A stretch of 64,000 bases of DNA from JAIQFF01 sp963788505 (GCA_963788505.1 CAWBGY010000005.1:1733711-1797710); one strand, 5' to 3'. Shown: positions 46,311 to 55,805, counted from the first letter of the stretch. Notes: generated by a model not told the origin, from the sequence alone. Made by a program: numbers and translations.

Positions 46311-47183
46311 TCACTGCGCTACGATTCGTTTCGCAGCACTGGCGCGGCGTGCATCCAGCCAAATCTCGATCAGCATGGCGGTTGGTCCCACAATGAAGAG
46401 CGCATAAAAAGGCGCGTAAACGACCTGATCCAAACGCATCACCATTTCAAGCAGCGCCACCAGGAACACAACCAGGCATTGCCCGCTCTTGGAGCGAACC
46501 GTGGTCTTGGGATCGGTAATCATGAAGAAAATGAACAATTGGTACATGGGGCCGGTAATCGGCGCAATTTCCGACTGCCAGGGGCTTCCCGTCATCCAGC
46601 TGCGCAAAAATGCAAATGCGACAAACGAGACGACGTAAATGCCAGTGATGTGAAAGCGCCGGAGTCGCCAGATAATGACTGAGCCCAGCGCCCAGATCAC
46701 CAGCATCGGCCAAAGATAATTGCCCCACTGAATGCTCAGGCTGGCCACTGCATCGGCCGCCAGAAACAGCATCACCGAGATGCCGAAGTTCGACGGGTTC
46801 CAGATATGGCGGCCGTTGACCCGCAAGACATACTTGGATGTGATGGAAATTGCACTGCATAGAGCGTAAGGCCAAAAAGCCGGCGAGCGAATCAAAATGC
46901 CGACACTGATGCCGCTGATGTAAGCGCTGGCGGGGTGCACCCATTTGTGAAAGAAAATCCGTCCCAGAACCAGTTCGAACAGAATGCTTGTAACGATCGC
47001 CAGCAGCGTCTTCTGATAACTCTCAAGAATGCCGAACGACAAGTGACCGGCCAGTAGAATACAAGTAATGAACGCGGGGGCGATGTAGCGGTTGTCCAGG
47101 CCAAGCAGCGGCTTTCGCTGGCCCGAAGCCGGAGGCGCATGGGTTTGAGGCGAAAGGACTGGCACGCTTGTCTGCTGGCTCAT
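46311..47183 (-). CDS. RnfD/NqrB-like (UnbU-like) membrane protein
   Basis: 290 residues with about eight to nine membrane helices. Family hallmarks are KYVLRVNGRHIWNPSNFGIS and FFMITDPKTTVRSKSGQCLV, matching the NP…G and DP.T segments of RnfD/NqrB. The S/T-G-A-T flavin-attachment motif of true RnfD/NqrB is not seen, so FMN may not be covalently bound. The start overlaps the upstream CRTAC1-type gene by ATGA. A similar membrane protein (UnbU) accompanies UnbV in enediyne clusters; this pairing is from memory of the family. Confidence 0.8.
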   Translation of the reverse strand: MSQQTSVPVLSPQTHAPPASGQRKPLLGLDNRYIAPAFITCILLAGHLSFGILESYQKTLLAIVTSILFELVLGRIFFHKWVHPASAYISGISVGILIRSPAFWPYALCSAISITSKYVLRVNGRHIWNPSNFGISVMLFLAADAVASLSIQWGNYLWPMLVIWALGSVIIWRLRRFHITGIYVVSFVAFAFLRSWMTGSPWQSEIAPITGPMYQLFIFFMITDPKTTVRSKSGQCLVVFLVALLEMVMRLDQVVYAPFYALFIVGPTAMLIEIWLDARRASAAKRIVAQ

Positions 47184-48991
47184 GCGGGCTCCTTGATCTC
47201 GTGCAACTGATCGGCCGCCGGCTTTTCGATCGTTTGAATCTTGCCCGAGGGCCAGCGGATCACGGCCTTTATCATCTTCGGATCTTTTCCCAGGCCGAAA
47301 TGCAGCCGCCGGTCGTTTTCTGAAGCGAAACCGCTGCCACCGGAAATCTCCTGCACTTGCTCCTGATCGTTCCAGAACAACGTGACTTGCGCGCCGATCG
47401 CGCTGCGGTTACTGCCGCCGTGATCAGGGCCGGCTCCTTGCAATTCGAATTCAATCCATTCATTGCCCGGTGCGACGGTGTTCTTGTAAACCAGCAGCGG
47501 CCCGTTCTGGTTGGCGACCACAACGTCGAGGACTCCGCGGTTCCACAAGTCCACCAGCGCCACGGCACGTCCGTCGTAAGTATCTGTGACCCCTACGGCC
47601 TGGGCGACATCAATAAATTTGCCCGCTCCATCGTTCAGCCAGACTCGCTTGGTTTGATAGCCTGACAGGCTTCGCCCTTCAAATGCCGGCCAGTCTTTGG
47701 CATCCCCGATGATGGTGCTGTTGCCGCCTGCAACCTTTGAAAAGTCATACCAATAACTGCGATTGTGGTCGAGCGAAATGTAGCCGTTCGTAAGATACAG
47801 GTCGAGCATGCCATCGTTGTTCAAATCGCCAAACTGCGCGCCGAAACTCCATCCCCCGAGTTCGACGCCGAAGTCGCGTGCCAGGTTCTGATATTTAACG
47901 CTATCGCCTGCAGTTCCTTCTTTCGGCACCCACAAGTTGTTCCCCTGGATAAGAATGCCGTCCTCGGAAATGTTGGAAACATAAACGGAATACTTGCCTT
48001 GGTTGAGGATATCGCCAAACGCGGCATTCATGCCGCTCTTAGGCGCGAAGCCGACGCCGGTCTGCTCGCCAACCTCGCGAAACTGCTTGCCGTCGTTGAA
48101 GTAGAGCTCGGACACTCCGTAATCATTCGCTACAAACAGGTCAGGATGGCCGGTCCCGCGCAGATCTGCCGCGGCCGCAGCCAGCGCCCAGCGCCGGCTG
48201 TTGATGCCAACTTTCGCACTGACCTCCTCAAATTTGCCGTTGCCGAGATTGTGAAATAAATACTTTCGGCCGCCATTCTTGGCATATTCGAAACTGTCGG
48301 GCATGATGCGCGTCGTGGTGAGATGCCAAAGATCAATGTTCTCGGAGTAGTAGCCGCCGACGAAAAGATCTAAGAGTCCGTCTCCGTCATAATCGAACCA
48401 GATGGCCGTGTTTGCATTGATCCATGGCGGCAATCCCGCCTGCTCCGTCACCCGCGTGAAGCCATGGCCGTAATCGTTGTGAAACAGCTCCGGACGCCCC
48501 CACTTGATCAGGAACAGATCTTCGTATCCGTCATTGTCATAGTCGCCCCACACCGCGCCCATCGAAACTCCCGTGCCGGACTGGTTGACATCCGCAATGC
48601 CCATTTCTTCCGCCACATCTTTGAATGTGCCATCGTGCATGTTCCGATACAGCGCATTCTTGCTTCCGATCGCGCTGTTGGTGACGTAGATGTCCGGCCA
48701 GCCATCGCGATCGAAATCGACGATCGACACCGACGCCCCCATGGACGCAACCTCGGGCATGATAGCGTCGAGCTTGGGGTCCAACTTGGGAGCCTGATGG
48801 ACGAAGTTGATGCCAGCCGCATGTGAGACTTCTTCAAGATAAAACCCATGCCGGGCCAATGCCGTTTTCGCATCGGCCCTCGATCTGTCAGCTTCACGCC
48901 CCGCCGACATCCGCTTAATCACAAGAGGAGTGGCCAGAAGCGCTATAAAGAAGAGAACGAGAAAAGCTCGTGCTGCCCGGTTGTCCGTCAT
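47180..48991 (-). CDS. CRTAC1/UnbV-type FG-GAP protein, membrane-anchored
   Basis: 603 residues. An N-terminal anchor (FLVLFFIALLATPLVIKRM) is followed by FG-GAP repeats with calcium-loop motifs (SIVDFDRDGWPDIYVTNSA, GDYDNDGYEDLFLIKWG) and a C-terminal ASPIC/UnbV domain (RRLHFGLGKDPKMIKAVIRW). It overlaps both neighbours by 4 bp (ATGA), so it is tightly coupled with the RnfD-like gene and the large TPR/FG-GAP gene. Periplasmic or surface beta-propeller, role unknown. Confidence 0.88.
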   Translation of the reverse strand: MTDNRAARAFLVLFFIALLATPLVIKRMSAGREADRSRADAKTALARHGFYLEEVSHAAGINFVHQAPKLDPKLDAIMPEVASMGASVSIVDFDRDGWPDIYVTNSAIGSKNALYRNMHDGTFKDVAEEMGIADVNQSGTGVSMGAVWGDYDNDGYEDLFLIKWGRPELFHNDYGHGFTRVTEQAGLPPWINANTAIWFDYDGDGLLDLFVGGYYSENIDLWHLTTTRIMPDSFEYAKNGGRKYLFHNLGNGKFEEVSAKVGINSRRWALAAAAADLRGTGHPDLFVANDYGVSELYFNDGKQFREVGEQTGVGFAPKSGMNAAFGDILNQGKYSVYVSNISEDGILIQGNNLWVPKEGTAGDSVKYQNLARDFGVELGGWSFGAQFGDLNNDGMLDLYLTNGYISLDHNRSYWYDFSKVAGGNSTIIGDAKDWPAFEGRSLSGYQTKRVWLNDGAGKFIDVAQAVGVTDTYDGRAVALVDLWNRGVLDVVVANQNGPLLVYKNTVAPGNEWIEFELQGAGPDHGGSNRSAIGAQVTLFWNDQEQVQEISGGSGFASENDRRLHFGLGKDPKMIKAVIRWPSGKIQTIEKPAADQLHEIKEPA

Positions 48992-51900
48992 CTGCCGATT
49001 TCATCCCTCAAGGCATTCTTGAAGACCTCCGGAGTGACATAGCGCGTGTGATAGGTTTGCCAGTCCTCGGGATGCTGCCGGTAGACCCACTCATCTTCCA
49101 GCCTTCCCGGCCGGGTGGTGTATTCGTTCTTGGCGTGATACGGCAGCGGCAAAACTGTTTTCGAAAAAGTTGAGTTATAGTCTCCGTCCTTGATCCAGCC
49201 GTCGCCGACAATCACGAAATCACGCACCCATCCGATTGCGGGCGGGGGCTGCTCGGCGAAACGGAATGTCATCTCATCCCCTGAGTTCATGATTACGTAG
49301 CGATCGTCAATGTTTTTCAAGAGTTCGCGTACGTCCCCGAAGCGTGTGTAGTAGCCGACCAGGTCGCGCCAGCGCTGGATTGAGCCTTCGAGGTGGTTGT
49401 AATCCGGTATTTCCGGTGAGGAAGCGTTGGCCTGATTCATCACCGAGTACCCACGATAATGAAGGTCTGCCGTTGCCGGATCCAGCCGGGTGATCTTCAG
49501 CCGAGTATCGGGCAAGCCCCTCACCCATTCGATTCGATCCCAATAGACTTCAAGATTGGTGCGCAAGCGCAGCCGGCGTGGTGTGCCGGGGCGAAAAACA
49601 TGGGTCAGATCAAACAAGCATATTTTCTTCCGGCCTGCGGGAAAACCGAGATTGGACTCAGCCACCATCCAACCACCACGCCCATCCGGAACCTCAAGAC
49701 TCAAGCCCTTGGCCTGCACATGGTGCCCCTCGCTGATCGCGACATTGATGGATGAGTCGGTCGGATGCATCCAGCCACTCGCGATCAGGTAGAGCGGGCC
49801 ACTGGCCGGCACATCGTCACCCAGGTCAACCTCCACATAATGATCCCGGGTAACTCCCTGATATTGACCGCGCCCGAAGGTATCCAGATATTTTCCATCC
49901 AGAGCCCTCACTACCTCGGTGACGTCAGCCCCCTTATCATCTACGGCTCGTGCGATCTGGTGTGGGGTCGCGACGGAAGTGATGGCAAGCTTCGCCGTCG
50001 GGATAACGAACCGTTCATCGACAAAAATATCTGTCCCGGCCGGATGATCGACGGTCATCAGAGCCAAGTAATCGTAGTAGTAGGTTTCCCATAGCTCGGC
50101 TGTGATCCGCAGATCGTAAAAACCGTCGTGGGGCACGAGTTGGTTCGATGGGATCTTGTACCACTCCTCGGTTGCTTCCACCCGGGCCGTGCCGAGGGTG
50201 TTGATGCGCAGTCCGATCGCAGAACTCCACGGCACCGCGTCCTTCACAAACTCCACTTGTTTGCCGTTGTAGGCGAAGAGGTAGGGGCAGGATCCCTTGA
50301 TGCGCTGTTCGGTTACGATATCCTGATCCGCTTTCATCTCAAACTCGGCTCGAACCGTGCCGTTCGGCCAAAGCACGCGCACGACGTCTGTGCGGGTCTG
50401 ATCGCCCAGGCCGAAGTGAAGTTGCGGCCCGGTGATCGGCTGTTTTTGCACCAGCAGGCCGGAGCGGATTTCGAGTTCGCCGCCCACGCCGAAGGGATTG
50501 ATGCGCTGGTCGCCCACCGCCTGGACCGCATGCGGCCGCACAACCTGCCAGTGATAGTTCTTCGGGCTCTGATTGATCCCTTGCATCGGTTGCCCATCCG
50601 CGGACAGACCGAGAAGATCGAGATGGCCGTCATTGCCGGTGTCGGCAGCGTCGAACACCAACGCCGGTCCCGCTGGATGCGTCAACGGCGTGAAACTGCC
50701 GGTGACGTCGCCGAGCCAGATCATCGCGCCAGGGTTGTTGCCGCCCGCAGCCGGCGCAGTAGGAGAAAGAATCAGATCGAACGCGCCATTGTTATCCAGG
50801 TCGGCAACGTGCAGGCGCACCTCGCCAGTCAGATCCTTGGCAACATCCGGAACTCTCGCAATCTCCGCCGTGTCCCAGATTTCTCCTTCATTCTTATCGG
50901 AGATCCGAACGATAACGCCGTCATTCTGCAATGCCAGCAGATCAAGAACTCCATCGTTGTTCGCATCAGCCACCGCAATCGCTTTGACCAGAGGCAAACC
51001 CGCAGGCAGGGCACGCTCGCGGAACTGCCCTTGCCGCATGTTCATAAAGATGTGCAACCGGCCCGTAGCGTCGATGATCGCGGCATCGGGATTGCCGTCG
51101 CCATCAAGATCAGCCCAGGCAAAACCCCTCGTGCCGCTGACTCCAGTAAAAGGGTGGATCGCCAAGAACGTGCCGTCCCCGTTGTTTCTTAGGACAGTTG
51201 GATTAGAATCGCTCGCGCCCAGCACTATATCGAGATCGCCGTCGGCTTCAATGTCAACCGCCCACGCGCCCGTATAGGGTGCGTTGGTCACGGACTTCGG
51301 TAGCTTGGTCTGCGCGCTTACGTCAGTAAATGCGCTCGGACTGTCTTGCCGAAACAAACGCACGCCGCCCGCGCCCGCGAGCACGAGATCGGTTTTGAAA
51401 TCGTAGTTGAAGTCGATTTGCAAAACCCCCTCAGGCGACGGCGGAACCCTGGACGCTCCACCCGGAAACGGAAGCGTGGCGCCGGTGGACAAATGCACTT
51501 CGCGGCCATCGCCTTCGGCAACCACGGGCGAACCTGCGCTACCAAGCTGGATCGCTCCCATCCAACTCCAGCGATGATTGCCGGCGTTGACAAGTGGCTG
51601 CGCGGCGAAGGTGAGGGCCGTGTCTGGCGGCGCGGGCTGAAAGACCGGCGACGCCAAACGCAGGAAATGGGCGAGCGGTTGTGCCTCTTCGCCTGCGGGC
51701 GCCTTAAGGACTGACAGGCTTTGGCGGAATTCCGGCACGCGCATCAGGACGTTGCGCAGAAAAGTGGTGCGCGTAGCGGCCGCGTGTAAATCCGCGCCGG
51801 CGGCCGCAGCCTGCACCGCGGCGAGTTGCTGCTGCACTTCGACCGGCCACGAAGACGAGCGGGCGGTAATCTGGGCTACAGCGGATTTCAGCGTGTCGGC

Positions 51901-52515
51901 GTCGCCGCGTTTTGCGGCGATACGGGCGAGCTCAAGCAATGCCGCGAGATTATCCGGCTGCGCCGCCAGAATCTTCTGAAGCACCTGCTGGAATTCCGCC
52001 TCGCTTTCGGGGTCGCCTTGCCGTTCGATCTCTTCCCCCAGCGCGTAAGCGGCTCGCAGGTTTTTCGGATTGAGCTCTACTGCTCTCCGCAAGTCGGCGA
52101 TCGCTGCCGCGGAATGACCCCGATCGCTTTCAAGAACTCCCAGCAAGTCGTAAATCTGATCGTTTTGCGGAGCAAGCTGGCGCGCCCGTTCCAGTCTTTC
52201 CGCGGCCACGTCATAGTTTCTTTGGCGCAGCGCGAGAACTCCCCAGTTGGCCCATCCCGCGGGTTCAGCCGGGACAAGCCGAGTTACTTCCGAGAGCCGG
52301 CCCTCGGCGTGAACGTCGTCGCCCACCTGCAACGCGGCCAACCCGACGTAAAACGCCGAGACAACATCTGCGTAAGCTTTGGATCCGCGTTCCGGCAGCT
52401 GGGGCTGGGAATGGCAACTCGCGAGTAACAGGCCGAGGGCCAGAAAAGACACGAGCGTCAAGCTCGAGCTCAGGGTACGCGTCCGATTACCAGCGGTAGA
52501 AGATTGTTTGAACAT
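48988..52515 (-). CDS. large TPR + FG-GAP + ASPIC/UnbV lipoprotein with long unique C-terminus
   Basis: 1,175 residues from the ATG at 52515, giving the lipoprotein signal FLALGLLLASCHSQ; an ATG at 52569 is also open. Order: TPR repeats over roughly the first 200 residues (GWANWGVLALRQRNYDVAAE), FG-GAP propeller (DIEADGDLDIVLGASDSNP), an ASPIC/UnbV-like segment (LHFGLGDQTRTDVVRVLWPN), then about 450 residues (from CPYLFAYNGKQVEFVKDAVP) without a family I can name. The unusual length and tail suggest a scaffold for the other operon products. Overlaps the next gene by 4 bp. Confidence 0.85.
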   Translation of the reverse strand: MFKQSSTAGNRTRTLSSSLTLVSFLALGLLLASCHSQPQLPERGSKAYADVVSAFYVGLAALQVGDDVHAEGRLSEVTRLVPAEPAGWANWGVLALRQRNYDVAAERLERARQLAPQNDQIYDLLGVLESDRGHSAAAIADLRRAVELNPKNLRAAYALGEEIERQGDPESEAEFQQVLQKILAAQPDNLAALLELARIAAKRGDADTLKSAVAQITARSSSWPVEVQQQLAAVQAAAAGADLHAAATRTTFLRNVLMRVPEFRQSLSVLKAPAGEEAQPLAHFLRLASPVFQPAPPDTALTFAAQPLVNAGNHRWSWMGAIQLGSAGSPVVAEGDGREVHLSTGATLPFPGGASRVPPSPEGVLQIDFNYDFKTDLVLAGAGGVRLFRQDSPSAFTDVSAQTKLPKSVTNAPYTGAWAVDIEADGDLDIVLGASDSNPTVLRNNGDGTFLAIHPFTGVSGTRGFAWADLDGDGNPDAAIIDATGRLHIFMNMRQGQFRERALPAGLPLVKAIAVADANNDGVLDLLALQNDGVIVRISDKNEGEIWDTAEIARVPDVAKDLTGEVRLHVADLDNNGAFDLILSPTAPAAGGNNPGAMIWLGDVTGSFTPLTHPAGPALVFDAADTGNDGHLDLLGLSADGQPMQGINQSPKNYHWQVVRPHAVQAVGDQRINPFGVGGELEIRSGLLVQKQPITGPQLHFGLGDQTRTDVVRVLWPNGTVRAEFEMKADQDIVTEQRIKGSCPYLFAYNGKQVEFVKDAVPWSSAIGLRINTLGTARVEATEEWYKIPSNQLVPHDGFYDLRITAELWETYYYDYLALMTVDHPAGTDIFVDERFVIPTAKLAITSVATPHQIARAVDDKGADVTEVVRALDGKYLDTFGRGQYQGVTRDHYVEVDLGDDVPASGPLYLIASGWMHPTDSSINVAISEGHHVQAKGLSLEVPDGRGGWMVAESNLGFPAGRKKICLFDLTHVFRPGTPRRLRLRTNLEVYWDRIEWVRGLPDTRLKITRLDPATADLHYRGYSVMNQANASSPEIPDYNHLEGSIQRWRDLVGYYTRFGDVRELLKNIDDRYVIMNSGDEMTFRFAEQPPPAIGWVRDFVIVGDGWIKDGDYNSTFSKTVLPLPYHAKNEYTTRPGRLEDEWVYRQHPEDWQTYHTRYVTPEVFKNALRDEIGR

Positions 52516-52552
52516 TATTTTGGGCCAGCTGCGGCCTTTCCCATCAGGGGTG

Positions 52553-53161
52553 CTACTGCTCCGCGACATACTCCGGCTTCCCTCGGGCCAGACCGCCGGT
52601 GGGCTTGCCCCCGGCTTTTCGCTTCATGCCTTTCCGCCGGCGAGAAATGCCGCGATACCACATGAAGGCTGCGAAGAGGAAGGGACAAGAGTAAATCAGC
52701 AGGTCCCACTTTCCGAGGCCGGTCGGCGTAGGCTCCACGCGCGAAAGCGCTTCTCCACCGCCCGCCGAGCTTTGCAGGACAAGACGGACCCGCCAGTATT
52801 CCTGCTGATCGAACTCTACCTGGTTGTCGTACTGCACGTGGTCCTTCACCGGGTCGCGCCAGGTGCCGTAAACAACTTCGGGAAGCCGTCCGGTTTCCGG
52901 CTGGACCCCGATCTGCACTTTCAAATCGCCGGGGACGGTGTGGCCTGGTGCCGGGTCCACAATCACGAAGAAAGTTCCGGTACCAATGTCGGGATGCGTC
53001 CACAGAGAAACAATAAATGGACCGACCGGCTTGTTTTCGATAATCGGAAATGGCGGTCCGTTGTGCGCTCTTGCCGGAAGGCTTAGAGCGAGCAAGAGCA
53101 TGCAGACAAGAATCTGCCCTACTCTTGCTCGGAAACCTCGCCGACTTCTCCTATGCTTCAC
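52553..53161 (-). CDS. exported protein with C-terminal membrane anchor, function unknown
   Basis: 202 residues from the GTG at 53161, with GGGGA about 8 nt upstream; the open frame before it lies in the polyferredoxin gene. Signal peptide (ILVCMLLLALSLPARAHNG), then a beta-rich domain with PGHTVPGDLKVQIGVQPETG, which looks immunoglobulin-like, and one membrane helix near the end (LLIYSCPFLFAAFMWY) followed by a Lys/Arg-rich tail. Starts 26 bp after the polyferredoxin stop. No family recognised; a periplasmic partner of the electron-transfer proteins is possible. Confidence 0.75.
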   Translation of the reverse strand: MKHRRSRRGFRARVGQILVCMLLLALSLPARAHNGPPFPIIENKPVGPFIVSLWTHPDIGTGTFFVIVDPAPGHTVPGDLKVQIGVQPETGRLPEVVYGTWRDPVKDHVQYDNQVEFDQQEYWRVRLVLQSSAGGGEALSRVEPTPTGLGKWDLLIYSCPFLFAAFMWYRGISRRRKGMKRKAGGKPTGGLARGKPEYVAEQ

Positions 53162-53187
53162 GATCGTTGTCCCCAACCGGACCGATC

Positions 53188-54657
53188 TTAACCGGTCATG
53201 AGTGTAGCGCGCATCTCCATGGGCTGAAACATAAGCCACACCGCCGCCAGGCAGATGAGCAGGCAGACCGTGGCCCAGGGAAGGAAGGCCCGCAGCGGAT
53301 GCTCCGCGCAATCATCTTCAGCCAGGCGGTGGGTCACCAGCAGCGACCCGGCAAATCCGAGGCCGATGAATCCCAGCTCGATGGGCTGTACAAATCGCAT
53401 GGGGATGCCGGTCAAGGTCCAGCGCGGAGCGCCGAGCAGACTCGATCCCAGGCTCGCCACCGCATTCTGAGTCACCGGGATAAACGTCAACAGCCCGGTG
53501 AAAAAATGAAAACCGTAGTGGGCCAGCCACATCCCAAACCCCAGCGGAACCAGAGCATAACTGTAACGCACCGCGATGGGCAGCAGCGGGCGTTCACTTC
53601 CACCCCAGGCCCGCGTCGCCCAGGCGGCAACCCCCAGCAGCACCAGCGGTTCGATGATCAGGAAGAATCCGAAGATGACGCCGAGGACCGGGGCCTCATG
53701 GCTTACGTGCAACAGGGCAGCCAGCCACTTTTCCACAATGTAGACTGGGCTGACCATGCCGAAAGCGTTCAGCAGCGCGCCAAAGGTAAACACGATCACC
53801 AGCGCGGCCAGGTCCTTGCGGCGCGAGAAAAGACCAATTCCGGAGCGCATGGGATCGGTCATCAGTTCGCTGGCCGGCAAACGGCTGATGATGCCAACGT
53901 TGTCGTGCGGACAGGCGTGCACACAATCCAGACAAAAGGTGCAGTCCATGTTGCCGGACTTGAGCGGCTGGAAGAGCGCCAGCTCGCAACCCCGCTGCAC
54001 CACCACGAGGTCCGGACCCGGCTCGCGCCGGCCCCGAATGCAGTCTTTGGTCTCGCAAGTGGTGCACACTTCCTGCTCCCGCACCTTGATCTCTAACGGG
54101 GAAATGGTCGAGGCCACGAAATTGAACTGCCCAAGGGGACAAACAAACTTGCAGAACGAAGCATGCTTGAAGACTCCGTCGACGATCAGCACGCCCAGGA
54201 AGTAAGCCACGATCAGCCAGGCCGTCCACCACGGCGAAGACCAGAGATCGAACAACTCGTAGAGAAAAAGAACCCCTACGAACAGTCCGACCGAGAGCCA
54301 TTTATTCCGCAGCATGCGGGGCCAATTGAGCCGGGGTGTGACGAATCGGCGCATCATGTTGCGTACCAGCATGAAGGGACAGGCCAGGCAGAAGAAGTTC
54401 CCGGCGGCCAGGATCACCAGCACCAGCACCCCTCGAAAATGCAGCCAGGTGAGAGTGGTGGCGAGATTCTTGGGCGAAAGCGATGGCCCCAGCAGACCAT
54501 GCGCCACCATGACAATGCTGAGCAGCAGCAGCGGAATCTGCAGCAAAGTGCGGGCGTGGCGCCAGCGGAGAAGAGGGCCAAGCCAGGGAACCTGCATCAG
54601 ATCAAATTCGGATTCGTCCGAAAGATCGAGCTCCGGATTGTAAGTCTCGGTGGACAA
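53188..54657 (-). CDS. membrane polyferredoxin (4Fe-4S), NapH/NosR-like
   Basis: 489 residues with about ten membrane helices. Cys motifs in order: CLACPF near residue 90, CKFVCPLGQFN near 170, a CTTCETKDC pair near 200, and CTFCLDCVHACPHDN near 240. The last is a ferredoxin-type cluster site. This resembles NapH/NosR/CcoG-type quinol or electron-transfer proteins. It starts directly after the FixH-like stop. It would move electrons between the membrane and the exported partners of this operon; donor and acceptor unknown. Confidence 0.87.
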   Translation of the reverse strand: MSTETYNPELDLSDESEFDLMQVPWLGPLLRWRHARTLLQIPLLLLSIVMVAHGLLGPSLSPKNLATTLTWLHFRGVLVLVILAAGNFFCLACPFMLVRNMMRRFVTPRLNWPRMLRNKWLSVGLFVGVLFLYELFDLWSSPWWTAWLIVAYFLGVLIVDGVFKHASFCKFVCPLGQFNFVASTISPLEIKVREQEVCTTCETKDCIRGRREPGPDLVVVQRGCELALFQPLKSGNMDCTFCLDCVHACPHDNVGIISRLPASELMTDPMRSGIGLFSRRKDLAALVIVFTFGALLNAFGMVSPVYIVEKWLAALLHVSHEAPVLGVIFGFFLIIEPLVLLGVAAWATRAWGGSERPLLPIAVRYSYALVPLGFGMWLAHYGFHFFTGLLTFIPVTQNAVASLGSSLLGAPRWTLTGIPMRFVQPIELGFIGLGFAGSLLVTHRLAEDDCAEHPLRAFLPWATVCLLICLAAVWLMFQPMEMRATLMTG

Positions 54658-55089
54658 CTATTTTGCCTTGACCCCCATCACCTGGATCTGTTTTTCCAAA
54701 CGCTGTCCATTGGGCAGTGCGATGTGGACCAGGATCACCCAATCGCCGCCCATCACAAATTCGATCGGCCCCTGGTAGCGCCCGGGCGTGGTTTCCTTGG
54801 CTTCGCCGAATACAGGCGCCATGCCCGGATGCGACATGTCGGCTTCAAACTCGATGTGCGCGCCGGAGACAGGTTTCCCCGCGGCATCTTTCAGATTGAG
54901 GGTAAGGCTGGCGGGGCCGGCCTGGACCGGCTCAGGAGAGATTTCGTGGGTGAGGTCGATAGTAGGAGCCGGCGCAGCCGGCCGATTGCATCCGGCCAAG
55001 ACAGCAACGAGGGCGACCAGCAGGGGAACCCGGCGCCATTGCGGGAGCGGGCTCAACCGCCGCCCGCTCACCACAGGTTGAAACTTCAT
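54658..55089 (-). CDS. FixH/YtkA-like lipoprotein
   Basis: 143 residues. Lipoprotein signal with lipobox (LVALVAVLAGCNRP), then a FixH/YtkA-type beta-sandwich (LTLNLKDAAGKPVSGAHIEF, MSHPGMAPVFGEAKE, GRYQGPIEFVMGGDWVILV). The conserved Met/His segment is common in domains near copper or electron-transfer systems. The stop abuts the start of the polyferredoxin gene, so the two are coupled. Confidence 0.82.
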   Translation of the reverse strand: MKFQPVVSGRRLSPLPQWRRVPLLVALVAVLAGCNRPAAPAPTIDLTHEISPEPVQAGPASLTLNLKDAAGKPVSGAHIEFEADMSHPGMAPVFGEAKETTPGRYQGPIEFVMGGDWVILVHIALPNGQRLEKQIQVMGVKAK

Positions 55090-55133
55090 CTCATCAGCCC
55101 CAAAGCTCGGCCCGCGGAACTCACCCGCAAGAA

Positions 55134-55742
55134 TCAGGCAGCTGCGGCACTCGTCAGTTCGTCACCGTGCAATGCGCAAGTGCACTTCGCGTGCTGCACT
55201 TCCCCCTCAGGCGGAAACATATGGTAGTACATGCCTATGACCATGGGGATGAACACGATCGAGTTGTATATCAGGTGCAGCTCGACGCGGGGAATCCAGA
55301 GTTGCGCGAAGCTGGTCGGAACCGGGGAGTGAAACCAGTAGTGGCCGGTAAGCGCCTGGTATTGCAGCACCCCGTGTTCGATGTGATGCCAGAACTGGAT
55401 CCGGAATGCGATCATCCACCAGGTGTGAGACACGCCGGTGAATCCTTTGCGCAGCACCCACAGCCCGATCAGCATGATCAAGGCGTAGCCGTAATGCAGA
55501 GTTTCCGACTTGACCAGCCAGGGATACACCAAGCCAAGCATTCCCAGCGCCTTTGGCCGTGGCCAGTGCAGCACATAAATCTGGTAGGCCTGAAAAAGGT
55601 GCTCCCCCCAATGTCCAATTACGATGGCCATAAAGATAAAGAGCGCGGGTTTATGCCATTGCGTATTGAGCTTTTCGTAGAGGCCGGGCTTCGCTGTTGA
55701 GGTGCCAGCCATCGTATGCATGCTTGGAGTTGAAACCGCCAT
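55134..55742 (-). CDS. His-rich multi-pass membrane protein, first gene of the operon
   Basis: 202 residues from the ATG at 55742, with a strong GGAGGGAGG ribosome site; a start at 55766 is less likely. About five membrane helices carry several His in or beside them: VIGHWGEHLFQAYQ, RIQFWHHIEHGVLQYQ and MVIGMYYHMFPPEGE. A CTC pair sits near the C-terminus. The His pattern suggests metal or heme binding. I do not recognise the family. Confidence 0.78.
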   Translation of the reverse strand: MAVSTPSMHTMAGTSTAKPGLYEKLNTQWHKPALFIFMAIVIGHWGEHLFQAYQIYVLHWPRPKALGMLGLVYPWLVKSETLHYGYALIMLIGLWVLRKGFTGVSHTWWMIAFRIQFWHHIEHGVLQYQALTGHYWFHSPVPTSFAQLWIPRVELHLIYNSIVFIPMVIGMYYHMFPPEGEVQHAKCTCALHGDELTSAAAA

Positions 55743-55771
55743 GAATCCTCCCTCCGAGACCGCCACAAAAA

Positions 55772-55787
55772 TGTGACCACGATCACA
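55772..55787. promoter_or_regulatory. CRP/FNR-family operator-like palindrome
   Basis: TGTGACCACGATCACA has perfect TGTGA-N6-TCACA arms, the E. coli CRP consensus. It is centred 38 bp before the first start codon of the eight-gene operon. No CRP/FNR gene is in the window. So close to the start it may repress, or act on a promoter further upstream. Confidence 0.5.
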
Positions 55788-55805
55788 CTCTAAGCGTTTC
55801 CGGTC

